From positions 1 through 64,000 of the forward strand of contig NZ_KB911596.1 of assembly GCF_000383615.1 (NCBI RefSeq): a stretch of DNA of 64,000 bases. Direction: 5' to 3'. Under the pieces are notes generated by a model that saw nothing but the letters and a program-made list of their open reading frames with translations, had not been told where the DNA came from and searched no databases. Position numbers and translations under genes: made by a program. Shown piece by piece: positions 1-8,054 of the stretch (position 1 is the first letter of the stretch; each line of letters begins with the position of its first letter). The DNA is from Streptomyces canus 299MFChir4.1 (GTDB lineage Bacteria > Actinomycetota > Actinomycetes > Streptomycetales > Streptomycetaceae).

Positions 1-10
1 CACAGACAAG

Positions 11-42
11 GACAGGCCTCCCGTGAAACCGGGGGGCCTGTC
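11..42 (+). terminator. Hairpin after a truncated tRNA-like unit
   Basis: A 13-bp stem (one G-T pair) closes a 6-base loop TGAAAC. The same hairpin type follows each tRNA-like unit downstream, so the unit it belongs to probably ends just before the window. There is no long T tract, as is common for Streptomyces terminators. Confidence 0.55.
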
Positions 43-63
43 GCGATTCGGACACGTCGCCTC

Positions 64-174
64 GGCGCACCGGAGCGACCCGGGAGCAGGACAGAGCCGG
101 CTGGGGGTCGGGGGGTTCATCCCCCCGGAAGACACCGCATCAGCCGGTCCAGGGTTCGAGTTCCCGGCGGCGCA
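64..174 (+). pseudogene. tRNA-like unit 1, TCA anticodon position
   Basis: This looks like the 3' two thirds of a class II tRNA. A G/C stem encloses a 7-base loop GTTCATC, which puts T at position 33 and TCA (selenocysteine type) at the anticodon. A variable arm of about 24 bases follows, then a T-loop TTCGAGT and a 3' acceptor strand GCGGCGCA without encoded CCA. I could not fit a clean 5' acceptor or D-arm, and the T-stem has mismatches, so I treat it as degenerate. It could also be an unusual functional tRNA-Sec; no sel genes are in the window. Confidence 0.4.
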
Positions 175-220
175 CGACACGACAGACCTCTCGTGAAAGC
201 GGGGGCCCGGCATGTTTACC

Positions 221-337
221 GCGCCACTCCGGCACATTGGGGCGGCGAGGGTTCGGCGGAGGCGGCTGGGGGTCTGGGGGTTATCCCCCAGCGGATGCAG
301 CATCAGCGGGTCCGGGGTTCGAGTCCCCGGCGGCGCA
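221..337 (+). pseudogene. tRNA-like unit 2
   Basis: The T-arm is perfect here: stem CGGGG/CCCCG around TTCGAGT, then acceptor 3' strand GCGGCGC plus discriminator A. The anticodon arm can be drawn as CTGGG/CCCAG, but the loop is 8 bases and gives no clear anticodon. GCGCCAC near the 5' end pairs only imperfectly with the acceptor 3' strand. The block GGCGGCTGG before the anticodon arm resembles the same region of bacterial tRNA-Sec. A hairpin at about 346-378 follows. Confidence 0.4.
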
Positions 338-386
338 CAGACAATGACAGGCCCCCCGGTGAAAAGCGGGGGGCCCGCCATGATTT

Positions 387-461
387 TGGACGCGTTGCCG
401 GAGCGACCCGGGGCAGGGCAGAAGCGGCTGGGGGGCCGGGGTTCGAGTCCCTGGCGGGGCA
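387..461 (+). pseudogene. tRNA-like unit 3, anticodon arm deleted
   Basis: It shares the block CCGGAGCGACCCGGG with unit 1 and keeps the TTCGAGT T-loop, but the anticodon arm and variable arm are missing. The acceptor 3' strand is altered to GCGGGGCA. It is clearly a decayed copy. A degenerate hairpin at about 470-498 follows. Confidence 0.45.
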
Positions 462-499
462 CGACAATGGCAGGCCTCCCGTGAAAGCGGGGCCCGACG

Positions 500-611
500 C
501 GTTTACCGCATCGCTCCAGGACATCGGGACGACGAGGGTTCGGTGGAGGCGGCTGACGGCCTGGAGGTATCCACAGCGGATGGAGCATCTGTTCGAGTCC
601 CTGGCGGCGCA
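500..611 (+). pseudogene. tRNA-like unit 4, degraded
   Basis: It resembles unit 2 through its 5' half (shared GACGAGGGTTCGG-type block) and ends in TTCGAGTCC and GCGGCGCA. The anticodon stem no longer pairs and the 5' side of the T-stem is lost. Last recognisable member of the array. Confidence 0.45.
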
Positions 612-620
612 CGGACACGG

Positions 621-647
621 AAGGCCCCTCGCCCAGGCGGGGGCCTT
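621..647 (+). terminator. Terminator closing the tRNA-like array
   Basis: AAGGCCCCTCGCC pairs with GGCGGGGGCCTT across a 2-base gap, one G-T pair, followed by a short T run. It is the most terminator-like hairpin of the array. From here to 1053 I see no gene, only the palindrome at 813-830 and the cslA promoter region. Confidence 0.6.
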
Positions 648-812
648 TCGGCATGAAGGGGGCGTGAACCGGATCGAGGCGGCGGGCGTACGGATGTCCG
701 CAACGACTCCACAAGGCCCCCACAGGAGCCACAATGAACGCGTATGACCGGTAAACACCGCGTTTCGCATCTTGCGATCATGATGAGCACCGTAGAACCC
801 TGTTTTTCAAGA

Positions 813-830
813 TGCTGCGTATACGCAGCA
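813..830. promoter_or_regulatory. 18-bp perfect palindrome upstream of cslA
   Basis: TGCTGCGTATACGCAGCA is a perfect palindrome about 225 bp before the cslA start, in otherwise gene-free sequence. Perfect symmetry without a loop fits a dimeric repressor or activator site better than an RNA hairpin. The binding protein is unknown. Confidence 0.4.
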
Positions 831-1053
831 GTTGGGGGGCATGGAGCCGGTTGCCGGTGTTGCGGGGAAAGGGGCCCCGCTTCGGAGGATGCCGAGGGGG
901 GCGTCTGCAACCGGAAGGTCGCTGTTACGTGTCTATTGTGACGATTGTGGTGACTGCGACCCACCACTGATGCGTCTGTGATGGTCGAGGGGGACCGGAG
1001 CAGCCGTAAGGAAACGACAACACGCGGTTCGTTCGCGTGTGGGGGGATGACTC

Positions 1054-3048
1054 ATGACGTCGACGCCGACGGGCGCCCGGCAGAACTTCGACCCGTCCGA
1101 CACCACTCAGCTCAGGCCGGCTTCGCTTGGGACCGGCACACTGCGCCGGATAAAGAAGACCCTTCCGAAGTACGACTACGAGCACTACAGCAGACTGGCC
1201 GGTCCCCTCACCCAGCCCGACCCGGGCCGGCCCTACAAGGTGCAGTACCGCTCGCTGATCTCGCAGGAACCGCACCGCATCCGGGTCGCCCTGATGCTCG
1301 CCGCGGCCCCGCTGCTCTCGCTGGTCCTGCTGGCCTGGCTGCTCCAGCCGGAGCACTGGACCGAGCGCGACTACCCGGCCTTCTCGTGGCTGCCGGCCCT
1401 GGACATCGTCATGCTCGTCTCGATCGGTCTGATCGAGTTCTTCCGCTGCATGAACGTCCTGTCCAACGCGCACGCCACCCTGGTCGCCCGGGACCCCATC
1501 CCGGTCGTGCCCGAGACCGGCACCAGAGTCGCCTTCCTCACCTCCTTCGTGCCCGGCAAGGAGCCACTGGAGATGGTGACGAAGACCCTGGAAGCCGCGG
1601 TGCGGATCCGCCACCGCGGCCTCCTGCACGTCTGGCTCCTGGACGAGGGCGACGACCCGGCGGTCAAGGAGGTGTGCGCCCGGCTCGGTGTGCACCACTT
1701 CTCCCGCAAGGGCGTCGCGAAGTGGAACCAGCCCAAGGGCCCGCACCGCGCCAAGACCAAGCACGGTAACTACAACGCCTGGCTGGACGCGCACGGCGAC
1801 CAGTACGACTTCTTCGCCTCCGTGGACACCGACCACGTACCGCTGCCCAACTACCTGGAGCGGATGCTCGGCTTCTTCCGCGACCCGGACATCGGCTTCG
1901 TGATCGGCCCGCAGGTCTACGGCAACTACGACAACTTCGTCACCAAGGCCGCCGAGTCCCAGCAGTTCCTCTTCCACGCGCTGATCCAGCGCGCCGGCAA
2001 CAAGTACGGCGCCCCGATGTTCGTGGGCACCTCCAACGCCGTACGGATCAAGGCGCTGAAGCAGATCGGCGGCCTGTACGACTCGATCACCGAGGACATG
2101 GCCACCGGCTTCGAGATCCACCGCCACAAGAACCCGGCGACGGGTCGCAAGTGGCGCTCGGTCTACACCCCGGACGTGCTCGCGGTCGGTGAGGGCCCGA
2201 GCGCCTGGACGGACTTCTTCACCCAGCAGATGCGCTGGTCGCGAGGGACGTACGAGACGATCCTCAAGCAGTACTGGAAGGGCTGGTACTCGCTGCCGCC
2301 GAGCAAGCTCTTCAACTACACGATGATGATCATCTTCTACCCGATGTCCGCCCTCAACTGGATCCTCGCGGCCCTGAGCTGCACGCTGTTCCTGGGCCTG
2401 GGCGCCTCGGGTGTGAACATCGACCCGACCGTGTGGCTGATGCTCTACGGCAACGCCTCCGCGCTCCAGATCGGCCTGTACATCTGGAACCGCCGCCACA
2501 ACGTCTCCCCGCACGAGCCCGAGGGCTCCGGCGGTGTCGCGGGCATGGTGATGTCGGCGCTGTCCGCCCCGCTGTACGCGAAGGCGCTGGTCGACGCGCT
2601 GCTGCGGCGCAAGAGCAAGTTCGTGGTCACGCCCAAGGGCGACTCGGCCAGCCCGGACCGGTGGTTCGCGACCTTCCGCTACCACTGGTACTTCATCGCG
2701 ATCTTCGGCGGCTCGATCGGTGCCGGTATCGCCCTCGGGCACTCGCACCCCGCGATGATCATCTGGGCGACCTTCGCCATGCTGATCACCGCGACACCGA
2801 TCTTCACCTGGCGGCACATGTTGCGACAGGCGAAGAAGAACCCTGCCGACGCACCGCCGGAGGCAGTCGTTCCGGCTCAGGTTCCGGCACAGGCGTCGGC
2901 GCGGACGCAGTACCAGCCGCAGCCGCTGCCCACCGCCCCGCACGCTCCGGCCCAGAAGCCGAGCTGGGCGGACTCGCACACGCACGACGAGGGCAACGAC
3001 CAGACCATGCAGATCGCCCTCGGTGGACTTGGGGGACGTAAGGAATGA
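1054..3048 (+). CDS. cslA: Cellulose synthase-like glycosyltransferase CslA
   Basis: Membrane family 2 glycosyltransferase of 664 residues that makes a beta-glucan-type polymer at hyphal tips. Family motifs are all present: D258-T-D260, TED at 346-348 and Q391-x-x-R394-W395. Two transmembrane segments precede the catalytic domain (about residues 70-130) and several follow it. The ATG is preceded by a GGGGGGA ribosome site. Its last 4 bases overlap glxA, so the two are translationally coupled. In S. coelicolor and S. lividans this pair is needed for tip glycan deposition and normal development; the neighbour GH6 gene fits that role. The C-terminal 60 residues are Ala/Pro-rich and probably cytoplasmic. 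Confidence 0.95.
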   Translation: MTSTPTGARQNFDPSDTTQLRPASLGTGTLRRIKKTLPKYDYEHYSRLAGPLTQPDPGRPYKVQYRSLISQEPHRIRVALMLAAAPLLSLVLLAWLLQPEHWTERDYPAFSWLPALDIVMLVSIGLIEFFRCMNVLSNAHATLVARDPIPVVPETGTRVAFLTSFVPGKEPLEMVTKTLEAAVRIRHRGLLHVWLLDEGDDPAVKEVCARLGVHHFSRKGVAKWNQPKGPHRAKTKHGNYNAWLDAHGDQYDFFASVDTDHVPLPNYLERMLGFFRDPDIGFVIGPQVYGNYDNFVTKAAESQQFLFHALIQRAGNKYGAPMFVGTSNAVRIKALKQIGGLYDSITEDMATGFEIHRHKNPATGRKWRSVYTPDVLAVGEGPSAWTDFFTQQMRWSRGTYETILKQYWKGWYSLPPSKLFNYTMMIIFYPMSALNWILAALSCTLFLGLGASGVNIDPTVWLMLYGNASALQIGLYIWNRRHNVSPHEPEGSGGVAGMVMSALSAPLYAKALVDALLRRKSKFVVTPKGDSASPDRWFATFRYHWYFIAIFGGSIGAGIALGHSHPAMIIWATFAMLITATPIFTWRHMLRQAKKNPADAPPEAVVPAQVPAQASARTQYQPQPLPTAPHAPAQKPSWADSHTHDEGNDQTMQIALGGLGGRKE

Positions 3049-4982
3049 ACGACCGTGCAGGCCGCCGCCGCGCCCGTCGGCTCGCGATCGGTACGGCGGT
3101 GGTGCTCGCGCTGGCCGGGATGAACGGCCCGTGGCTGTACCGCTTCGGGACGGCGAAATTCCACCAGTACCAGATCAACAAACCCGAGTACAAAGCCGAG
3201 AACGGCAAGTGGGAGATCGTCCAGTTCCCCGAGAAGTACCGGCAGAACACCATCCACGCGGCGCTGCTGCGCACCGGGAAGGTGCTGCTGGTGGCGGGTT
3301 CGGGCAACAACCAGGACAACTTCGACGCGAAGAAGTTCGACACCCGGATCTGGGACCCGGTCAAGGGCACCATCAAGAAGGTGCCCACGCCCAAGGACCT
3401 GTTCTGCACCGGGCACACGCAGCTCGCGAACGGCAATCTGCTGATCGCCGGTGGCACCAAGCGCTACGAGAAGCTCAAGGGGGACGTCACCAAGGCCGGC
3501 GGCCTGATGATCGTCCACAACGAGAACCCGGACCAGCCGATCACCCTTCCGGCGGGCACCAAGTTCACCGGCAAGGAGAACGGCAAGACCTTCGTGTCCA
3601 GGGACCCGGTCGTCGTGGAGCGGGCCACGAAGGTCTTCGACAAGCGGACCGGGAAGTTCCTGCGCAACGACCCCGGGCTCGGGCGGATCTACGTCGAGGC
3701 GCAGAAGAGCGGCGCCAAGTACGAGACGGGTACCCAGGACAACTACCGGATCCAGGGTCTGACCGGGACCGATGCCCGTAACACCTACGGCATCGCGCAG
3801 AAGCTGGCGCTAGACAAGAAGGACTTCCAGGGGATCCGGGACGCCTTCGAGTTCGATCCGGTCGCCGAGAAGTACATCAAGGTCGACCCGATGAAGGAGG
3901 CCCGCTGGTATCCGACGCTCACGACGCTGAGCGACGGGAAGGTCCTCAGTGTCTCCGGGCTGGACGACATCGGGCAGCTGGTGCCGGGCAAGAACGAGGT
4001 GTTCGACCCCAAGACCAAGAAGTGGACGTACCTGCCGAAGGTCCGTCAGTTCCCGACCTATCCGGGGCTGTTCCTCATGCAGAACGGCAAGGTCTTCTAC
4101 TCGGGGTCGAACGCGGGGTACGGGCCGGACAACGTGGGGCGTGACCCGGGCGTCTGGGACGTGGACAGCAACAAGTTCACGAAGATCCCCGGGCTCAGCG
4201 ACCCGAACAGGATGGAGACCTCCGGAACCGTGCTGCTGCCTCCGGCGCAGGACGAGAAGTTCATGGTGATCGGGGGCGGCGGGGTCGGCGAGTCCAAGCT
4301 GTCCAGCAACCGGACACGGATCGTGGACATGAAGGCGGGCAGCCCGAAGTTCGTGGACGGGCCGACGCTGGAGAAGGGGACGCGGTATCCGCAGGCGTCG
4401 ATCCTTCCCGACGACACCGTGCTGGTGTCCGGCGGGTCGGAGGACTATCGCGGACGCGGTGACTCCAACATCCTCCAGGCCCGGCTGTACCACCCGGACA
4501 CCAACACGTTCGAGTCGGTGGCCGATCCGCTGGTGGGGCGCAACTACCACTCCGGGTCCCTGCTGCTGCCGGACGGGCGGGTGATGTTCTTCGGGTCGGA
4601 CTCCCTGTACGGGGACAAGGCCAACACCAAGCCGGGTACGTTCGAGCAGCGGATCGAGATCTACACGCCGCCCTATCTGTACCGGGACTCCCGGCCCTCG
4701 CTGTCCGGGGGGCCGCTGACGATCGCCCGGGGGGCCTCGGGGACGTTCACGTCTCCGCAGGCTTCCGTGATCAAGAAGGTGCGGTTGATCCGGCCCAGTG
4801 CGTCCACTCATGTGACCGATGTGGATCAGCGGTCCGTCGAGCTGAAGTTCACGGTGTCCGGGGACAAGGTGAGGGTGACGGTGCCGAGGAACAAGAACCT
4901 GGTGCAGTCGGGGTGGTACATGCTGTTCGTCGATGACGATCAGGGGACGCCGTCGAAGGCTCAGTGGGTTCGAGTGCCGTAG
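3045..4982 (+). CDS. glxA: Mono-copper radical oxidase GlxA
   Basis: Galactose-oxidase-like extracytoplasmic enzyme of 645 residues that oxidises a sugar alcohol group, thought to act on the CslA glycan. An N-terminal hydrophobic segment (about residues 10-28) with a preceding Arg-rich stretch anchors or exports it. Kelch-type beta-propeller repeats follow. Cys121, in the motif LFCTGHTQ, is the residue that forms the Tyr-Cys cofactor in characterised GlxA. The motif GRNYHSG near residue 500 carries copper-ligand-type Tyr/His. A C-terminal Ig-like DUF1929 domain ends the protein. The start overlaps the cslA stop. Confidence 0.94.
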   Translation: MNDRAGRRRARRLAIGTAVVLALAGMNGPWLYRFGTAKFHQYQINKPEYKAENGKWEIVQFPEKYRQNTIHAALLRTGKVLLVAGSGNNQDNFDAKKFDTRIWDPVKGTIKKVPTPKDLFCTGHTQLANGNLLIAGGTKRYEKLKGDVTKAGGLMIVHNENPDQPITLPAGTKFTGKENGKTFVSRDPVVVERATKVFDKRTGKFLRNDPGLGRIYVEAQKSGAKYETGTQDNYRIQGLTGTDARNTYGIAQKLALDKKDFQGIRDAFEFDPVAEKYIKVDPMKEARWYPTLTTLSDGKVLSVSGLDDIGQLVPGKNEVFDPKTKKWTYLPKVRQFPTYPGLFLMQNGKVFYSGSNAGYGPDNVGRDPGVWDVDSNKFTKIPGLSDPNRMETSGTVLLPPAQDEKFMVIGGGGVGESKLSSNRTRIVDMKAGSPKFVDGPTLEKGTRYPQASILPDDTVLVSGGSEDYRGRGDSNILQARLYHPDTNTFESVADPLVGRNYHSGSLLLPDGRVMFFGSDSLYGDKANTKPGTFEQRIEIYTPPYLYRDSRPSLSGGPLTIARGASGTFTSPQASVIKKVRLIRPSASTHVTDVDQRSVELKFTVSGDKVRVTVPRNKNLVQSGWYMLFVDDDQGTPSKAQWVRVP

Positions 4983-4990
4983 CAGCGAAA

Positions 4991-5029
4991 AACGCTCCCG
5001 CACCTTTGCTTTTTGGGTGCGGGAGCGTT
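4991..5029. terminator. Bidirectional terminator between glxA and GH6 gene
   Basis: Perfect 14-bp stem (4991-5004 with 5016-5029) with an 11-base loop, between two convergent genes. It can serve both strands. Confidence 0.8.
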
Positions 5030-5090
5030 GTGGCTGGTCGCGCCCACGCGGCGGAGCCGCACATCGATACAGCCCCGCGCCCCTAAGGGG
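5028..5090. repeat. Dispersed intergenic repeat, long form
   Basis: The sequence starting GTGGCTGGTCGCGCC and ending in the palindrome CCCCTAAGGGG belongs to a short repeat scattered between Streptomyces genes. Shortened relatives occur at 37458, 37759, 42300 and 42353. This copy overlaps the end of the GH6 gene and contains its stop codon. Confidence 0.6.
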
Positions 5091-6123
5091 TTGACGCCTT
5101 GGCCAGCTTCAATGCATAGGTCGGCCACCACTCGCCCGCCTTGGGGCCGCCCTTGCACTCGCCGTCTGATTCACCGGGCCTCTTGACCCACAAGTACGCG
5201 TCCACCAGCGGGTCCGCCGTCTTGATCGTCGGCGTCTCCCCCAGGGCCCGGCCAGGCGGGTTGCACCAGCGTTCGTTCTCGTCGCCGTCCTTGTACGGGC
5301 CGTTGCCGTTGCGGCTGGTGTCGATGACGAAGTGCTTGTTGCCGACCTTGGCGGAGAGCTGCTTGCCGTAGGTGATGGAGTCCTTGGTGGAGTAGAAGTT
5401 GGAGACGTTCACCGAGAAGCCGTCGGCCTTGGCGATGCCGGCCCACTGGAGGGGTTCGAAGATCTGGTCGGGGTGGCCCCAGCCCGCGTTGCCCGCGTCC
5501 AGGTAGACCTTCGTGTTCTTCAGGGACTTGAGCTTCTCGACGGCGCCGGTGAGCAGGTCGTAGCGCTCCTCGTGGAACTCGTCCTTGGTGCAGCCGTCGA
5601 CGAGGTGCAGGATGGCGTCCGGTTCGAGGATCACCGTCGCCGAGCGGTCGCCGATGCCCGCGGCCACGCCGTCGATCCAGGTCCGGTAGGCGTTGCCGTC
5701 GGCGGCGCCGCCCTGGGAGTACTGGCCGCAGTCGCGGTGCGGGATGTTGTAGAGGACGAGAAGGGCCGTACGGCCGGCCTTGTCCGCGGCCTCGGTGAAG
5801 CCGCGCGCCTCCTGCTCCGGGTTCTCCGGGCCGATCCACTCACCGGTCGGCTGCTGGGCGATCTTGCGGATCTGTTCGGCCCCGTCGTCCTCGCCGCTCT
5901 TCCGGTACGCCGCGACCTGCTTGGCCGCGTTGCCGTCCGGGTTGACCCAGAACGGGTCGGCCTCCTTGGGCTGCTGGGTGATCCCGGCGCCGGCCTTGTC
6001 GCCGTCACCCTCCTGCTTCGGATCGTCCGACGACGAACACGCGGCGAGCAGCAGTGCCGCCCCCAGCACCGCCGCGGACGCCCGTGCACGGGCCGCCCTC
6101 CTGGCCCCCCTGCTGACGTACAT
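5083..6123 (-). CDS. Secreted GH6 family cellulase, lipoprotein
   Basis: Glycoside hydrolase family 6 enzyme (346 residues) expected to cut beta-1,4-glucan by inversion. The N-terminus is a lipoprotein signal: Arg-rich start, hydrophobic core and lipobox LAAC at about residues 23-26, followed by a Ser/Asp linker. GH6 marks are LEPDAI (catalytic Asp region), YLDAGNAGW and DTSRNGNGP. The ATG was chosen because GGGGGG lies 7 bases ahead; longer reading to the next upstream Met would run into the divergent gene. It converges on cslA-glxA, and by analogy it trims or remodels the CslA glycan. Stop codon lies in a dispersed repeat. Confidence 0.88.
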   Translation of the reverse strand: MYVSRGARRAARARASAAVLGAALLLAACSSSDDPKQEGDGDKAGAGITQQPKEADPFWVNPDGNAAKQVAAYRKSGEDDGAEQIRKIAQQPTGEWIGPENPEQEARGFTEAADKAGRTALLVLYNIPHRDCGQYSQGGAADGNAYRTWIDGVAAGIGDRSATVILEPDAILHLVDGCTKDEFHEERYDLLTGAVEKLKSLKNTKVYLDAGNAGWGHPDQIFEPLQWAGIAKADGFSVNVSNFYSTKDSITYGKQLSAKVGNKHFVIDTSRNGNGPYKDGDENERWCNPPGRALGETPTIKTADPLVDAYLWVKRPGESDGECKGGPKAGEWWPTYALKLAKASTP

Positions 6124-6286
6124 CCAATTCCCCCCTGGGTGCACTGTGGCAAGTCTCAATCGTGACACACCGGTCGCGCCGCCCACGAGCTCGCCGGAGC
6201 CTTGTCCAGGAGCTGTTACAGCCCCGAAGGTCGGGGTAGGTACGCGCCGTACGGGGGCGCTCGTCGATGAAGGGGAGTGCTCAGCG

Positions 6287-7066
6287 ATGCGGTACGCCAC
6301 CAGGGAGATCCGGCTGGCCTCGGCACTGGTGGAGGCGGCGGACACCCTCGTCGAGGGCTTCGAGGCCACCCGGTACTTACAACGGGTCTCCGACCACTGC
6401 GTGGAACTGCTCGACGCGCGGGCGGCCGGGGTGATGCTCATCGACGACGGCCGGTCGGTGTCGCTGGCCGCCAGCAGCCGGTACGAACAGGTGGCGCTGG
6501 ATCTGCTGGAGGCGCAGCACGGCGGCGGGCCCTGCCTGGACAGTTACGGCTCTGGACAGCCCGTACCGCCGGTGTCCATACAGGTCGCCCACGCGGCCGA
6601 CCGCTGGCCCGACTTCACCGAACGGGCCCTGCGGCACGACATCGTGACCACGTTCGCGGTCCCGCTGCGCCGCAGCGAGAACCTGCTGGGCGCCCTCAAC
6701 GTCTTCGCGCCCACGCTGCCCGACACCTCCCCGGCCGACGACGTCACCTCCGAGCTCCATGTCGCCCAGGCCCTCGCCGACGCCGCCGCCCTCGGTCTGC
6801 ACAACCGTGACACCTACGCCCGGTACCGCACCCTGTCCGGCCAGTTGCAGGAGGCCCTGTCCAGCAGGGTCCGCATCGAGCAGGCCAAGGGGATGCTCGC
6901 CGAGCGCTGGAACGTCCCCGCCGACCAGGCGTTCATGGCGCTACGGCAGTACGCGCGACGCCACCGGCTGCCCCTGGACCAGGTGGCGAGCGTGGTCATC
7001 GAGGGCGTCGCGGACGACGCCGAACTGCGCCGGCAGATCGACCGGAGCACCGACGGACCCGCGTAG
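6287..7066 (+). CDS. GAF-ANTAR antitermination regulator
   Basis: Protein of 259 residues with a GAF sensor domain (about 15-170) and a C-terminal ANTAR RNA-binding domain (about 180-245; motif RVRIEQAKGMLAER). ANTAR proteins bind paired hairpins in nascent RNA and prevent termination. The start follows AGGGGAG. No catalytic or haem-type residue is obvious in the GAF domain, so the signal is unknown. Divergent from the GH6 gene, with which it shares about 160 bp of upstream sequence. Orphan ANTAR regulators of this size are common in Streptomyces. Confidence 0.88.
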   Translation: MRYATREIRLASALVEAADTLVEGFEATRYLQRVSDHCVELLDARAAGVMLIDDGRSVSLAASSRYEQVALDLLEAQHGGGPCLDSYGSGQPVPPVSIQVAHAADRWPDFTERALRHDIVTTFAVPLRRSENLLGALNVFAPTLPDTSPADDVTSELHVAQALADAAALGLHNRDTYARYRTLSGQLQEALSSRVRIEQAKGMLAERWNVPADQAFMALRQYARRHRLPLDQVASVVIEGVADDAELRRQIDRSTDGPA

Positions 7067-7284
7067 AACCCCGGACCACCAGGGCGTATGACGGAGAGCC
7101 ACGGCACGGGACTTGGCGCCCGACAGCTCCAACAGCCTCTAGGCCCGGGCGCTCATCCGTTCTAGAGTCTTCTCATAGGTTACGGCCCCAGCCCCTGGCC
7201 GCAGTGATCACCACCGAGCCTCCAGGCCTCCCGTGCCGTCGCCGGGTTACTCCCGCAACCCGAGCACGCGCGGTCGAGGACCAG

Positions 7285-7324
7285 CCCGGTCGGCGGCTTC
7301 GGGGGGAGCGGGTCGCCGACCGGG
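7285..7324. terminator. Terminator between convergent genes
   Basis: CCCGGTCGGCG (7285-7295) pairs perfectly with CGCCGACCGGG (7314-7324). It lies between the ANTAR gene and the sortase gene. The rest of 7067-7346 shows no gene. Confidence 0.6.
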
Positions 7325-7346
7325 CCAGGTAACGGCCACGGGAGTC

Positions 7347-8048
7347 CTACAGGCCGGTGCCGGTCAGGTACGCGGAGACGACCACGTTCGCCGTGTAGCT
7401 GCGGCTCGCCCGGTCGAAGGTGCCGCCGCAGGTGATGAGGCGCAGTTCGGCGCGGCCCGACCGGCGCGGGCCGTATGCCTGGTGGGCGTCGAAGCCCTCG
7501 CGGGTGAGGACACGCACGTCGTCGACGGTGAACTCGGCGACCCTGCCGTCGTCACGGATCACCCGGATCGTCTCGCCCCGCTTCAGGGCGCCGATCCTGT
7601 GAAAGACGGCGGGCCGGGTCTCGGTGTCGAGGTGTCCCACCATCAGCGCGGTCCCGGCGGCCCCGGGTTTCGCGCCGGCCGCGTACCAGCCGACGACGCC
7701 TGGCTGATCGAAGGGCGGCGGGTCGAGGGCGCCCCGGGCGTCCAGACCGCGGGCCACCACGGGCGCCTGCACCCCGAGGTCCGGGATGTCGAGGCGCTGC
7801 GGCCGCGCTCCCGTCAGGGGCCGTGCGGCGGGCGGCAGTTCGGCGGCCGCGGGCAAGCGCCCGACCGCGGCCATGTCACCGGTGGCCGGTGCGGACATGC
7901 CGTGCCGTACGTCCGTGACCTCGGCCCCCCACAGCCACAGCCCGAGCAGCAGCACCGCCCAGGTCAGGCCGGTCAGCAGCCGTCCGGTCCCCAGGACGGG
8001 TCCGCGGTGGGCGGGGCCGCCTTCCTGGTCGAGGAAACGGTCGGACAT
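7347..8048 (-). CDS. Class E/F-type sortase
   Basis: Membrane-bound cysteine transpeptidase of 233 residues. It has one N-terminal membrane segment (about 24-44) and a C-terminal sortase beta-barrel. The catalytic His is in MVGHLDT, the Cys in LITCGG, and an Arg follows in the DRASRSY region. The spacing and length fit the small actinobacterial sortases (class F more than E). It is 6 bases downstream of a secreted protein gene on the same strand, so the two are probably co-transcribed. The likely role is attaching a surface protein, perhaps that neighbour or the LAxTG protein at 9611. Confidence 0.85.
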   Translation of the reverse strand: MSDRFLDQEGGPAHRGPVLGTGRLLTGLTWAVLLLGLWLWGAEVTDVRHGMSAPATGDMAAVGRLPAAAELPPAARPLTGARPQRLDIPDLGVQAPVVARGLDARGALDPPPFDQPGVVGWYAAGAKPGAAGTALMVGHLDTETRPAVFHRIGALKRGETIRVIRDDGRVAEFTVDDVRVLTREGFDAHQAYGPRRSGRAELRLITCGGTFDRASRSYTANVVVSAYLTGTGL

Positions 8049-8054
8049 CGCGGG

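Noticed and set aside
733..753. Six-codon ORF (MNAYDR) with AGGAG ahead
   Set aside because: Could be a leader peptide, but nothing downstream within reach supports attenuation and chance occurrence is likely.
925..2985. Long minus-strand open frame of 686 codons
   Set aside because: It is the antisense of cslA; its Arg/Val-rich, domain-free translation is a GC-bias artefact.
5083..6441. Longer N-terminus for the GH6 gene
   Set aside because: The extension lacks a signal peptide and overlaps the divergent ANTAR gene; the lipoprotein start at 6123 has a good ribosome site.
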